Assembly (NCBI GenBank): GCA_949126835.1
Contig: OX421497.1
Location: forward strand, 19,278,409 to 19,342,408
Origin: Anisus vortex
Lineage: Eukaryota > Mollusca > Gastropoda > Planorbidae
Reading direction: 5' to 3'
DNA length: 64,000 nucleotides
The notes beneath the pieces were generated by a model that was given only the letters and a program-made list of their open reading frames with translations, was not told where the DNA came from and searched no databases. The position numbers were made by a program, and so were the translations under genes. Positions 12,901 to 22,118 of the stretch are shown here, piece by piece (the stretch's first letter is position 1; each line of letters begins with the position of its first letter).

Positions 12901-13361
12901 TATAGGCTTATAAATAAATTTTTTAAGTGTATTTATTATTTATTTGTTGACATGATGACACTCCCCTCCAATTTGGAATTGGCATTAGCAATAGATGAAT
13001 AGACTTCCTTGTCGTAATTTCCGAGATTCCGCATTTGACTAGCAGTAAAGAACATAGCCTATGGCCCTATGGCCTATACTATGTATGAGTGTGTATTATA
13101 ATTATATAACATTGTGACTAGCCTATATACTATATACTATATATTATATAATATTATAACTATTGGTATTGGCTATAATTATATTATATAATTATATAAT
13201 AATAAAATTAAAATATTGTTATTTTTCATCATCTTTTCTTTACCTATGGACCTATGGAAGTCGCTGTGAAAGCTATAAGAGTGAAAGTAATAGTGACATA
13301 CCTCTTCAAATATTGGCTTTACAGTATCTTTACCAGCCAACGAAACTTTTGGGGGTGACAT
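3946..13361 (-). CDS. Type II membrane protein with C-terminal BRICHOS-like domain (6 exons)
   Basis: Six minus-strand exons join with consistent phases into 224 codons plus stop: 13361-13302, 8658-8458, 8194-8060, 7301-7203, 4252-4108 and 3980-3946. Every intron has GT-AG ends. The start MSPPKVSLAGKD opens exon 1, which ends at a good donor (GTATGT). Residues 1-58 are cytosolic-looking, with an Arg-rich run just before a single membrane span at about 59-80 (VVIGVAVAALGTMLLVL), and no signal peptide. Near residues 128-150, HEYDRGLIAYKDIDGNKCYI matches the start of BRICHOS domains; proSP-C has a very similar LIAYK..G..CYI stretch. A second Cys (199) lies 54 residues after Cys145, suiting the BRICHOS disulphide. 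The protein ends VVYI, comparable to the YYI end of proSP-C. BRICHOS domains act as chaperones for aggregation-prone segments of their own proproteins in the secretory pathway. The exact family is unassigned. Intron 1 (4.6 kb) is full of repeats. Confidence 0.8.
4284..4381. repeat. 15-bp minisatellite beside a BRICHOS-gene exon
   Basis: About 6.5 near-perfect copies of AGAGAACAAAGTGAC lie 32 bp upstream (minus strand) of the exon that starts at 4252. In that orientation the array is pyrimidine-rich (CTTTGTTCTCT), so it extends the acceptor's polypyrimidine region. The open minus-strand frame through it (repeated Ser-Leu-Cys) is a by-product of a 15-bp period and is not coding. Confidence 0.9.
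4600..6886 (-). mobile_element. Decayed non-LTR retrotransposon with RNase H (I/Jockey-like)
   Basis: Minus-strand fragments in several frames occur in the order of a LINE second ORF. Near 6650-6600 there is a pre-RT segment (FTKQELKKLLKN). Weak reverse-transcriptase remnants follow between about 6560 and 6200. Near 5850-5700 comes a post-RT linker (GAACELDANIESLKLRQDRAG). An RNase H domain lies at about 5460-4605, with IYTD, then NFQAKADALNIAQEI, then WILGHIGILGNEK. Stops and frameshifts interrupt it throughout, so it is dead. A SINE is inserted in the RNase H region. The relic sits in the last large intron of the BRICHOS-like gene, in the same orientation. Confidence 0.75.
5105..5375 (-). 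mobile_element. tRNA-derived SINE nested in the LINE relic
   Basis: Read on the minus strand, the 5' head has an RNA polymerase III box A (TGGCAGAGCGG, 5364-5354) and a box B (GGTTCGAATCC, 5321-5311) about 50 bp apart, as in tRNA genes. A tRNA-unrelated body ends in an ACTTT-type tail. A 13-bp target-site duplication, GATAAGAGCTTAG, flanks the copy at 5092-5104 and 5376-5388. The other copies in the window share the body motifs CACCAGTTTC, GTGGCCACGGCATA and AGCTGGGTAGACTC. Confidence 0.9.
6906..7172 (-). mobile_element. tRNA-derived SINE, second copy
   Basis: Same family and orientation as the copy at 5105-5375, with the body motifs CACCAGTTTCTGTGG, AAGCTGGGTAGACTC and a box B-like GGTTCAAATCC (minus strand). 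The box A region is shortened. The flanks share an imperfect TATGTTTTA on both sides, a likely target-site duplication. It lies in the intron just upstream (plus-strand left) of the exon at 7203-7301. Confidence 0.8.
8745..10715. repeat. Higher-order minisatellite: 76-bp and 57-bp units
   Basis: Two related units share the core ACTTGCATACAAGTACCACC plus TTTAGTTTAGGG. The 76-bp unit adds a TCTGTCATTCATAGATATTA segment; the 57-bp unit has TTAGATTCTGCACTTG instead. Order: 76-bp block about 8745-9255, 57-bp block about 9255-9830, three 76-bp units about 9830-10055, and a 57-bp block about 10055-10715. Variant bases recur at an offset of 798 bp (for example TTTAGAGTTATGG near 9533 and 10331), equal to ten 57-bp plus three 76-bp units, so a large block was duplicated. 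The open frames of up to 196 codons arise because 57 is a multiple of three. The array lies in intron 1 of the BRICHOS-like gene. Confidence 0.95.
11089..11460. repeat. 31-bp minisatellite, 12 copies
   Basis: Twelve copies of TGTTATACAAATGACTATGA + ACTGTTTGTAA, differing mainly by A/G at one site. It directly follows a dispersed-repeat tail (TGCACTGAGCATGCTAAAAT near 11047) that also occurs near 2874, where it ends in TATACAAATTATT without expansion. Confidence 0.95.
11868..12600 (-). mobile_element. LINE relic (RT C-terminus and 3' tail)
   Basis: The minus strand carries a conserved post-RT region of L2/CR1-type LINEs: a TWSDHCQ segment near 12515, then VGSIITFAITCWYGNTTTLN and LFSSRCLSMIDKI between 12421 and 12200. 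The 3' end, near 11868-11930, reads CAATAAAGCAATCTTATCTT on the minus strand, a typical LINE tail with a short tandem end. Frames shift between the pieces. It sits in intron 1 of the BRICHOS-like gene. Confidence 0.7.
12610..13160. repeat. TAGGCCTA-rich low-complexity patch near the BRICHOS-gene start
   Basis: The stretch is dense in TAGGCCTA, AGGCCTATA and TATAGTATA words, many of them palindromic, with no coding signal. It lies just inside intron 1 of the BRICHOS-like gene (exon 1 is 13302-13361). Similar patches lie in the first introns of MRPS35 and MYPT. Confidence 0.6.
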
Positions 13362-15188
13362 TGCTAAATATGTAGGCTAGATTTGTGTTGTTTACTGTTT
13401 ACCAATCATGGAACCAGGAAGTTCAGGAAGGAAACAAAACAGACAAATACGCACTTCGTATGGCCGGTTGTTATAACGTGTGTATAGTCTAAGTCTAAAA
13501 TGATCTTTTTCAAGAATTTTTTTTTTTCAATCAGTATAGCATATATTTGAGTTTGTATTACTCTTTTGATTTTTTTTTTCTCAATGTGTTTTTCTTTTAA
13601 ATTTCATTTCAAAGCTTTAAATAATGTTAGATTAATAGGTAATTTTAAATATTTACAACTCAAATGAACTGCAACTTGGCATACATGCAAAAAAAATAAT
13701 ATAAAAATAAAAAATAAAAAGGTCTGCTCTTCATACCCACGACCCCACCCCCTCCAGTTGCACCATACTTAATTTTTCCCCCATCCACACCACCCTCCAC
13801 CTTTCCTATGCATACATAATAAATTAGTTTCTCCACTCCCATTCCGTCCCAACCCTGTTTGAATGTGCTATGATATAATACATGTAGTTAATAGGCCATA
13901 GCCATAGCATATGAACACTATGATTGTATGATAATGACCTACTAGGGCTAGGGGCACCTCCGAAAACCTTGTAGCCTAAAACCTAAATGGAAAAGGGCGT
14001 CATGAGTGCTATTATGAAAATGATATTTTAAAATGATATTATTACAGGGCCTTTAATAGATATGGTCATGGTATGGATATTAATATCTACGATCTTAAAA
14101 ATAAAAACAAAAAATGTTGCACTGATCTATATATTATTAAACCTACAGGTTATCATTCCCATTTCATTTCATTTCAGTACACATTTTGTATTCTAACACC
14201 ATTTTCAGACAACTAATTTGCGTACGATTTAAATTAGATCTGAAAATACATAAAATGTATAATGAATAATACGCAAAAATTCGCAATATTTTCAAATGTT
14301 TTGTTTTGTTTAAAAGCCTAAAGGGAAAATTGAAAAGGTTTATTTTTTTAACATGAGACCCCGATTTTATGCGGAGGTACACAAGTGGTATCTATGTAAA
14401 ATATGTAACACGACTGTAAACAATTTCATGCGGTTACTGATTAAGCTACATGATTAGGCCGACATTACTCGTGGTTGCACCATTGATGAAAACTAAGATT
14501 CTAAAAATAACTGTATTACTGTATAAAAGTACCATGTCACGGGTAGCATTTAATCTTCGCAGAGTTGGAGTGTTTAGAGTTAGATGGAGTAGAACTTTAT
14601 TGTCTTCGTCTTTAATGCCTTATTTGCCTTATAGAGTATAGAGTATAGAGCCTTATACTTATACTATACTTTGTCAATTGTGACTATTCAAATTATTGTG
14701 TTCCCGAGTTTCTACTTAGTCTTGAAAAAAACTCTCATTTAGCCTTGACGTTATTGTTATTAAAACGTTTTTTTGCTTAATCAAAGCCGGCTCAGGCCTG
14801 CCCACATAATATTATCATATACTATAGACTTATAGTATATGAATATGTCTATGATAGTGATAGACTCAGAGATTATATTATAATTTTATAATAAATAGAA
14901 TCGCAATATCTTTTACTTATAATTTATAATCTTATACTTGCTACAGACGATTGAATACTATAATAATTACTTAAAATTAGCAGGCTTATGATACTAATGA
15001 AGCTATGCACTATGCTGGCTTAAGTTAAGTTACCATTATATTTATAGTATATATATATATAGGCAATAGGCATATTATATATAGTTGGCATAAGAAATAA
15101 TAATAATAAGCCATTTAGGCAGAGACCTACTACTTATATCAACTTATATAAAGAAAAATAGTTCAATTATTCCCTTCTGACTTCTGCA
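13362..15188. promoter_or_regulatory. Divergent intergenic region between BRICHOS-like and vWA genes
   Basis: The start codons of the minus-strand BRICHOS-like gene (13361) and the plus-strand vWA gene (15189) face apart across 1.8 kb, so both promoters should lie here. The region is AT-rich with no repeat of recognised origin. No TATA box could be assigned with confidence. An ATATATATA run and a TAGGC-type patch lie at 15040-15125, before the vWA gene. Confidence 0.45.
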
Positions 15189-18100
15189 ATGTCAGGCCGA
15201 GGCCGCAATAGAGGTAATAACAGATCTCGAGGGCGACGCGGGCGATCTGCCACACAAAGGGGAAGAAAATGTTATTCAGGAGTTCATCAGAATTATTCAT
15301 CTCGACAAAGAACACAGGGACAAGTAAATAATACAACTGAATGCAGTGATATTAAAGCTGAATATAATGTTGATGAAGATCCAAAGATATGTTTTACTGG
15401 AACTGCTCCTACCGATCAACATTTGGCAGCTCAGAATGAAAATCGTCTTCGTTATGCATCAACACTTGCTGTGCTAGTTAAAAGCAAAATTCAAATTACA
15501 CAGAGTAAGCAGTCTTAAAAATTACTATTATAATAGCTATAATATTAATATATGGTTTTATTTAGCTATTATAATATATAGGTATAATATTAATATATAA
15601 ATGTAAGTATTATAATTATAGGCTGCTACGATATAACAATTTACATGTTTTCAAGGTCTCAATAAAGCCATAAAATATGTGTAGCTTATAGACTGCTATT
15701 TAAACAGTATGAAACATATATAGCAACAACTTAGTTTATTATTTATACAATATTAGTATATGTTGTTCATCTTTCATTTCTGAAGCTGACACCATCTTTC
15801 TTTTTCTTTGTTGCTTTTCTGCGCCCTAAAAGTCCAATGACATATATGAGCTACACTCAAAGAATGTAGTTTCGTGATTCGACAGTGCTATGCAGGGTGT
15901 CTTTTCTTTGCATTTTATTTTTTACTTTTTCTTTCTCAGGCCTGGTCTTTCTTTTGTTTCCTGCCAAGTGTGCACCAGCAGTGATTGCATTTTGACACTT
16001 GGTTCAGTCAGTGTCTATTGTTTCCTGCCAAGTGTGCACCAGCAGTGATTGCATTTTGACACTTGGTTCAGTCAGCCGCTATTGTTTCCTGCCAAGTGTG
16101 CACCAGCAGTGATTGCATTTTGACACTTGGTTTAGTCAGCGGCTATTGTTTCCTGCCAAGTGTGCACCAGCAGTGATTGCATTTTGACACTTGGTTCAGT
16201 CAGCAACTATTGTTTCCTGCCAAGTGTGCACCAGCAGTGATTGCATTTTGACACTTGGTTCAGTCAGCGGCTATTGTTTCCTGCCAAGTGTGCACCAGCA
16301 GTGATTGCATTTTGACACTTGGTTCAGTCAGCGGCTATTGTTTCCTGCCAAGTGTGCACCAGCAGTGATTGCATTTTGACACTTGGTTCAGTCAGCGGCT
16401 ATTGTTTCCCATGTTGAAAATTAAATAGTGTTTGAACCACTTGTTTGGCCACCGGTTTTTCTTTTCTGATATGACAGCTTGTCAAACAGAAGTTTCTTTG
16501 GTTATCTGTAATCTGTCATTCTTAGCAGCTGCGGGGTCCACCAAACCTGTGTTTTCAGCAGCTGGGTGTGTATGTTTGATATTTTAGCTCTTAGGAACAC
16601 GTCCCTTCTGTATCTGGGACATTATCTTGACAGAGAAATTTTAGAAATTACAGAGGCAACAAACATTAAATTAATTTGATTAGCATGCTGACTATACACT
16701 GTCCATATTTTGCTCACATACAGCAACATTGGTAGTCTTGTAACAATGCTGAGTATTGTGCTGGTCACACTATCCCCATGCTTGTATTTGTATGTCATAG
16801 AAATAAACAAATATCTGAATTTGGCTAGTAGAAAATCCACTCATTGTGATTCAGATGCATTTCATTTAATCCTTAGACCAACATAGTCTGAAGGGAAAAC
16901 TTTTCCTTAGTTTTTCATATTTAAAACAAAGTAGTTCACATATAGTTTTGCAGCGATTGTTAATTTTTATAAATGAATAATTTGATTACGGTATATGAGT
17001 TATTTCTTTAATTTCTTATGCATTAAAAAATATTTGCTTTAGATGCTTGCATTAAAGCTTTAGCCATGGCTTGGGCTAGAGGAGACAATGAAATGGTGTC
17101 TTCATTTCTACATTTGCATTCATGCTTTGGACTGATTGAGGTTTTAAAAAGTTTGACGATGCTTGATGCTGGCCGCCAGGTCAGAGGACTTGAGAAACGT
17201 CTCAAATGTCTACAATTATCAGCAACTAAGGTCAAGCCCAAGAAACTAGGAAAACTAAAATCTGATATTGACAATTTAAATCGATTGAAGCCACCCGTGA
17301 GTATGTTGTTTGACTGGTACAATACATTTTTTATTAGTTAATAATATAATATTGATACCAGTACATTTATAAATGAATAAATGTTAATGTTTAATTAGGA
17401 TTTGTTTTATTAATTATAAAACATGAAAGTTTTATTTTCCTAATTTTTTAGCTAGGATCAGCAAGTGGTGCAGTTTGTAAAAATGTGGTAAAATGGGTTC
17501 AAGAGTTCACAGCAGATGACTTAGAGTTTGTTGCTGTTAATTTTCCTAAAGATCCATGGATGAAACTAGCGGACTTATGTCACTTACATCCAGAGAAAGT
17601 AATTAATTCAAATAAACAAAAATTAAAAAAAAAAAAATATTTCTCAATTAATTAGTCCATATTTTTTGGTTTTAGGTCAGTTATGATATATATTTCCTTT
17701 TAACAAATACATATAGGTATATTGAGCCTTTTTTTATGAACAACATATGCCAACTTAATAAAATATTTTGTACATGTTGATATTTTTACAAGGACTTTCC
17801 TGCTGCAACTTGGTTTCTGCCATATTGTTTTGGCACTGGTCAACCACCACAAGGTTCCTTGGTTGAGATCTGTCAAAGTCTCAATGAAGACAATGTTAAT
17901 GACCATATACAGAAGTATAAGATACCTTACAGTATTCTAAAGAAGTACAAGGACAAGCTTAACTCTGAGTCTAAACAAAAAATTGCTGAATGTGAGCCTA
18001 AATTGGACACAGTTTTATGGTAAACTTAATATGGCACCTCCTATTGAATCATAGAACCAGTGCTTTTTTTGTGACGCTACGCACCGGTACGGTGTACCAG

Positions 18101-21100
18101 CACCTTTTCAATGTGGGGAAAAAATTATTACTTTTCTTGTATTTTAACGTTTATTATTAATTTATTATATTATTAATTTGTTAAAATTGAATTATTTTAA
18201 AATTGCGCGCAATAAGAATTAAAATATAAAATGCGAAACTGCTTTAAAAGTTAGGCAAACCATCACTGAGTACCGGTACCTATTTGTTTACAAAAAAAGC
18301 ACTTCATAGAACCATAAAATAAAGACCACAGTATACTTTAATGTGATTAAAAATTTGAATAAAAAAATTAATATTTTTATTTTCTGTATAAAATATACGC
18401 AAGTAATTTTTAAAAATATTTTAGTTACAATAAGATTTTCTTTGTTTTTTATCTAATCAAGGTGGTATGAAGATATCAAATGTTCTGAAGTAGATGAAGT
18501 TATCTCTAAAAGGTTAGACTCTGGTGAAGAGGTCAATTTGCCGAATGGAAAACTGCTGGAAAGATTGCTAACTATTTTGCTGTTGAGAAATCCACAGTTA
18601 AATAATCATTATGATTCAACAGTTCATTATGAAGGAGAACCAGAAAATACTGTTAATTTCTTTACAAAACTAATTGACATTGCAGAACCTAGACTTACAT
18701 CTCTTAGGTAAGAATATAATATTTAGTGATCAAGCCTACAAACACAGTTGAAACAAAACATTATTTTATCATCTTTTTTATCTTTTGCTTTTTCTTTATT
18801 TGCATTTTCAGTGTAAACTTAGAGTCTCCTATAGTTATAATAGGAGATGCTTCTGGATCAATGGATGTAGCCATTCGAACTAGCACTATCATTGCTAGTC
18901 TTCTTACAGCTATTTGTTCTGCTAAACTTGTCTTCTTTAATGATCAAACAAGAGATGCTCCATTCTTACCCAAGACAGTTAAAGAGGTCAGCTTGTAATG
19001 TTTATTTTCACTTTCCTATTTTTTTTTGTAATTTAGAGGGTTTTTTTATATAAAAAAGACAAATAATGTCTTCAATTTCTAACTACAATGTTTCATATTG
19101 TTATAGATGTTGAAATTGGCAGCAACTACTGTGGCAGATGGCGGAACAACTCCTGCAGCTTCCCTAATGCCATTTTATAAAAATCAAGAAATAGTGAAAA
19201 CATTTATCATTGTGACGGATGAAGAAGAAAATGGAGAAATTGAGGGTTATAGGTAAGCTTGATTCAGGACATTGGAAAATTGAGGGTTATAGGTAAGCTT
19301 GATTCAGGACATTGTAAAATTGAGGGTTATAGGTAAGCTTGATTCAGGACATTGGAAAATTGAGGGTTATAGGTAAGCTTGATTCAGGACATTGGAAAAT
19401 TGAGGGTTATAGGTAAGCTTGACTCAGGACATTGGAGAATTGAGGGTTATAGGTAAGCTTGATTCAGGACTCAGGACATTTGAAAATTGAGGGTTATAGG
19501 TAAGCTTGATTCAGGACATTGGAGAATTGAGGGTTATAGGTAAGCTTGATTCAGGACTCAGGACATTTGAAAATTGAGGGTTATAGGTAAGCTTGATTCA
19601 GGACATTGGAAAATTGAGGGTTATAGGTAAGCTTGATTCAGGACATTGGAAAATTGAGGGTTATAGGTAAGCTTGATTCAGGACATTGGAAAATTGAGGG
19701 TTATAGGTAAGCTTGATTCAGGACATTGGAAAATTGAGGGTTATAGGTAAGCTTGATTCAGGACATTGGAAAATTGAGGGTTATAGGTAAGCTTGATTCA
19801 GGACATTGGAAAATGTTAACAAGTCATAGAAATTGTTGAATTTATTATAGTGCAAAGCATTTCTTCATTTTTCTTTTAGGCAGCATATGATGTATACTTT
19901 TTATATGTCATAAATAAAATGCAAACTTGGGCGGGGGAGGGTTGGATAGAGAAAAGTAATGGGAACCTACATCTCATCTATGAGCAAATGACAAAACTTT
20001 TATATACACATTTTTATATTATTTTACAATATTTAAAAATATTATTTTATTATTAACTAGGCATTAGATCTGATGCTATTACAAAATTCTAGTAGCTGAT
20101 TTCTCCTGTATTTGAAGAAGATTGAAATTATACACAAGCCTTGATTGTCTTAGATAATCTGGAACTCTATGTAATGAACATGTTTAACTTAAATCTCTCA
20201 TAACTGAAACGGTAAATAGAATAATCCCAACTCACCCACCTAGCTGCAGACTTTGCCCCTGCCCACAAGAAACTGTGGACCCTTCCTGTTTGAATGCCCT
20301 GAGCTAACCTACCTCAGAGACACCTTGCTCCCCCCTCAACCTACCTTTACCCTCACTATATAATATAGTATTATTGGACAACTGAAAAAGACATGTACCG
20401 TGTATACTCGTGTATAGGTCGCACCGGTGGATAAGTCGCACCCCTAGTTGAAGATTATTTTTCTTATAAGTTGTCATTGACCCGCGTATAAGTCGCACCC
20501 TGACTTTCAGGGGTTACACTGCCTTTTAAATTCTCCAAAATGCATACCTTTGAAACATAAAAGTTACTAAATATTCACCCTTATTGGAAAGCTTTCCTTG
20601 AAAATGGTCTCAATAATCAACTAAAGGTAGTGCTTCATTTATTTTAAACAACGGATCAATACAGCCATTAGTCATATGATAAAGTAAGCTAGCTGATCTG
20701 TTTCTTCATTTAAGTCCCTTACTCAAGTTTCTATCTCTATTGTCGCACTATAGTGGTTTTTCGGACTTTTCAAAAACAGTGTCGGGTGTATAAGTCGCAC
20801 CCCTACTTTTTGTCGAAATTTTTGGTAAAAAAAGTGCGACTTATACGCGAGTATATACGGTAAATATGTTTGTATGGCATTGACTGCAAGAGAGTGAACA
20901 GCTCTGCAGACTGGCTAATAGAAGAAGAAGAAGAAGAAAAACGGTAGGGGCTAAAAATTATTAGCACTATAATATATATAAATGTGGCTACAAACAAAAT
21001 GAAAACAAACTGTCTACATAAAGGTTTACTTTTGAATAAAGTATATAATATGTCTGCAATCAGACGTCTGCTAGTTTATCTCTTCTGAATCAGAAATATA

Positions 21101-22118
21101 AAAAAATTATGCTGCCTTAAAAATATGTGGCATTAATGCCTTTAATAGATTTCTGAAAGGTAAAGAACCAGCTGTTATCACAGAGATTATACAGGTTAAA
21201 AGTTAACTTGAAACTGACTTGTTTTTTTCAATTTGGGGAAAACAGACCAAAGTTTTAGAAAAAAAAATTAATCAGTCTATAATAGACAAATGCGGGATAT
21301 AAATTATTTGTAAAAATTAGAAATAATTCATAACTTTGTTAATATGGCAGACCGGACATGTACTCAAAATTTATAATAACAAGAACCAGCATTTGAAATT
21401 TGGACCTAAATTTTAATGGCGCAAGAAATAAATATTTTTTTCTTCATATTCATACATTTGAAAATGGATAAATAAAAAGTGTCAAATAAAAACCACTTTT
21501 CTATTTCTTCCTGAGTATACAGGCATGGAATGGGTTTGCTGAACAAATGAGGAAAACCAATAATCAATAACTTAACATCATTTAAAACGCTAATCAAAAT
21601 GCAACACTAGACTGAAACCATGAATATAAGCGTAGGATGCAATAGTTTTCTCTATAGAAGGAGGTTTTGTAACAAATAATAACAAAAAAATAAGAAGAGC
21701 ATTGAATGCTATACACTTTGTATAGAAAATGTCTGTAACACAGCAATAGTTTTTTCAAACAATTTTTTTATTTGTTTCTAGATTCGCCCCACTTTTTAAA
21801 AAATACTTTGAAGAAGTCTACCCAGCACACTTGGTTTTTGTATCTTTCCTGCGCAATCAACACAGTCAAGGTGAAATGGTCACTGCACTAGACGAGCTGG
21901 GATTTCATCCTAAGCAAATCCGACTGGAAGCATCAAGGCCAGACTTGACAAAGCTTGATGATTTATTTGCCCAAATGTCAGCAGTGACTACATCTTCATT
22001 TATGGACCAACTAAAAGAAGCAGAGTTGCTAGCAGAGACTCAAGGCATCCGTCACCTGTTTGATACACTGAAGGAAAATGATGGCTTTAAAACAATTCTT
22101 GACTCTGAGACTTCTTGA
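15189..22118 (+). CDS. RG-rich, vWA-domain protein with Ro60-like layout (8 exons)
   Basis: Eight exons join with consistent phases into 615 codons plus stop: 15189-15504, 17043-17296, 17452-17598, 17793-18019, 18462-18707, 18812-18986, 19107-19252 and 21782-22118. Residues 1-35 are rich in Arg-Gly (MSGRGRNRGNNRSRGRRGR), typical of RNA binding. Residues about 60-395 are helical and not recognised. Residues 398-590 form a vWA domain with a complete metal site: D409, S411 and S413 in GDASGSM, T469 in DGGTTPA, and D493 in FIIVTDEEE. A helical N-terminus before a C-terminal vWA recalls Ro60 (TROVE plus vWA), which binds misfolded and Y RNAs, but TROVE-specific residues were not identified. No signal peptide or membrane span is seen, so it is probably intracellular. 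The exon 6 donor (GTCAGC) is weak. An AATAAA lies at 22471. The function is inferred only. Confidence 0.85.
15952..16410. repeat. 64-bp hairpin minisatellite in vWA-gene intron 1
   Basis: Seven near-identical 64-bp units. Each carries CCAAGTGT and, 23 bases later, its exact reverse complement ACACTTGG, so every unit can fold into an 8-bp stem. The units differ at the base following GTCAG (CGGC, CAAC, TGTC). Confidence 0.9.
16440..16830 (-). mobile_element. LINE fragment (post-RT region)
   Basis: The minus strand encodes SVTSTILSIVTRLPMLLYVS then KIWTVYSQHANQIN, matching the widespread LINE pattern LLY.SE.WT.Y..H...LN that follows the reverse transcriptase. Further degraded pieces (ISNIHTQLLKTQVWW) continue to about 16520. 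The frames are broken. It lies in intron 1 of the vWA gene. Confidence 0.7.
18059..18303. mobile_element. 245-bp MITE with 10-bp target-site duplication
   Basis: Ends are AGTGCTTTTTTTGT and its exact complement ACAAAAAAAGCACT. Perfect 10-bp direct repeats, TCATAGAACC, flank the element at 18049-18058 and 18304-18313. CCGGTAC words lie near both inner ends. There is no coding capacity. Duplications of 9-11 bp are usual for Mutator-like elements, so that class is likely but not proven. It sits in intron 4 of the vWA gene. Confidence 0.85.
19233..19815. repeat. 40-bp minisatellite duplicating a splice donor 14-fold
   Basis: The unit covers the end of vWA exon 7 and the start of its intron: TTGAGGGTTATAG then GTAAGCTTGATTCAGGACAT and TGGAAAA. 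GGTAAGCTT begins at 19252 and recurs at 40- or 46-bp steps until 19785, giving 14 intact donor sites. The first copy is the true exon end (19252). Reading past it meets an in-frame TAA at once, so only the first donor gives the full protein. Confidence 0.95.
20398..20860 (-). mobile_element. TIR element with TA target-site duplication, short copy
   Basis: Ends CCGTGTATACTCGTGTATAG and, inverted, GTATATACGG preceded by GCGACTTATACGCGA. TA dinucleotides flank both ends. The left end carries a second inner copy of the ATAAGTCGCACC motif. This matches the right end of the 1.2-kb relative at 35907-37092, so this copy lies in the opposite orientation. No transposase is present. TA duplication fits Tc1/mariner or ISL2EU types; the class was not determined. 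It lies in intron 7 of the vWA gene. Confidence 0.85.
21380..21690 (+). mobile_element. LINE 3'-end fragment
   Basis: Plus-strand FFLSIQAWNG then EQMRKTNN and a following SFKT-like segment match the last residues of CR1-type LINE polyproteins (pattern FP..I.AWN.LP). A 3' tail with CTATAGAAGGAG and TTTTGTAACA follows. Related tails occur at 40440-40620, 56170-56640, 33655-33700 and, inverted, 63466-63577. Confidence 0.55.

Noticed and set aside
3946..13361. ITM2 (BRI) family assignment for the BRICHOS-like protein
   Set aside because: The dibasic furin site and C-terminal peptide of ITM2 are absent and the protein is shorter. The proSP-C-like order fits better, so only the domain is named.
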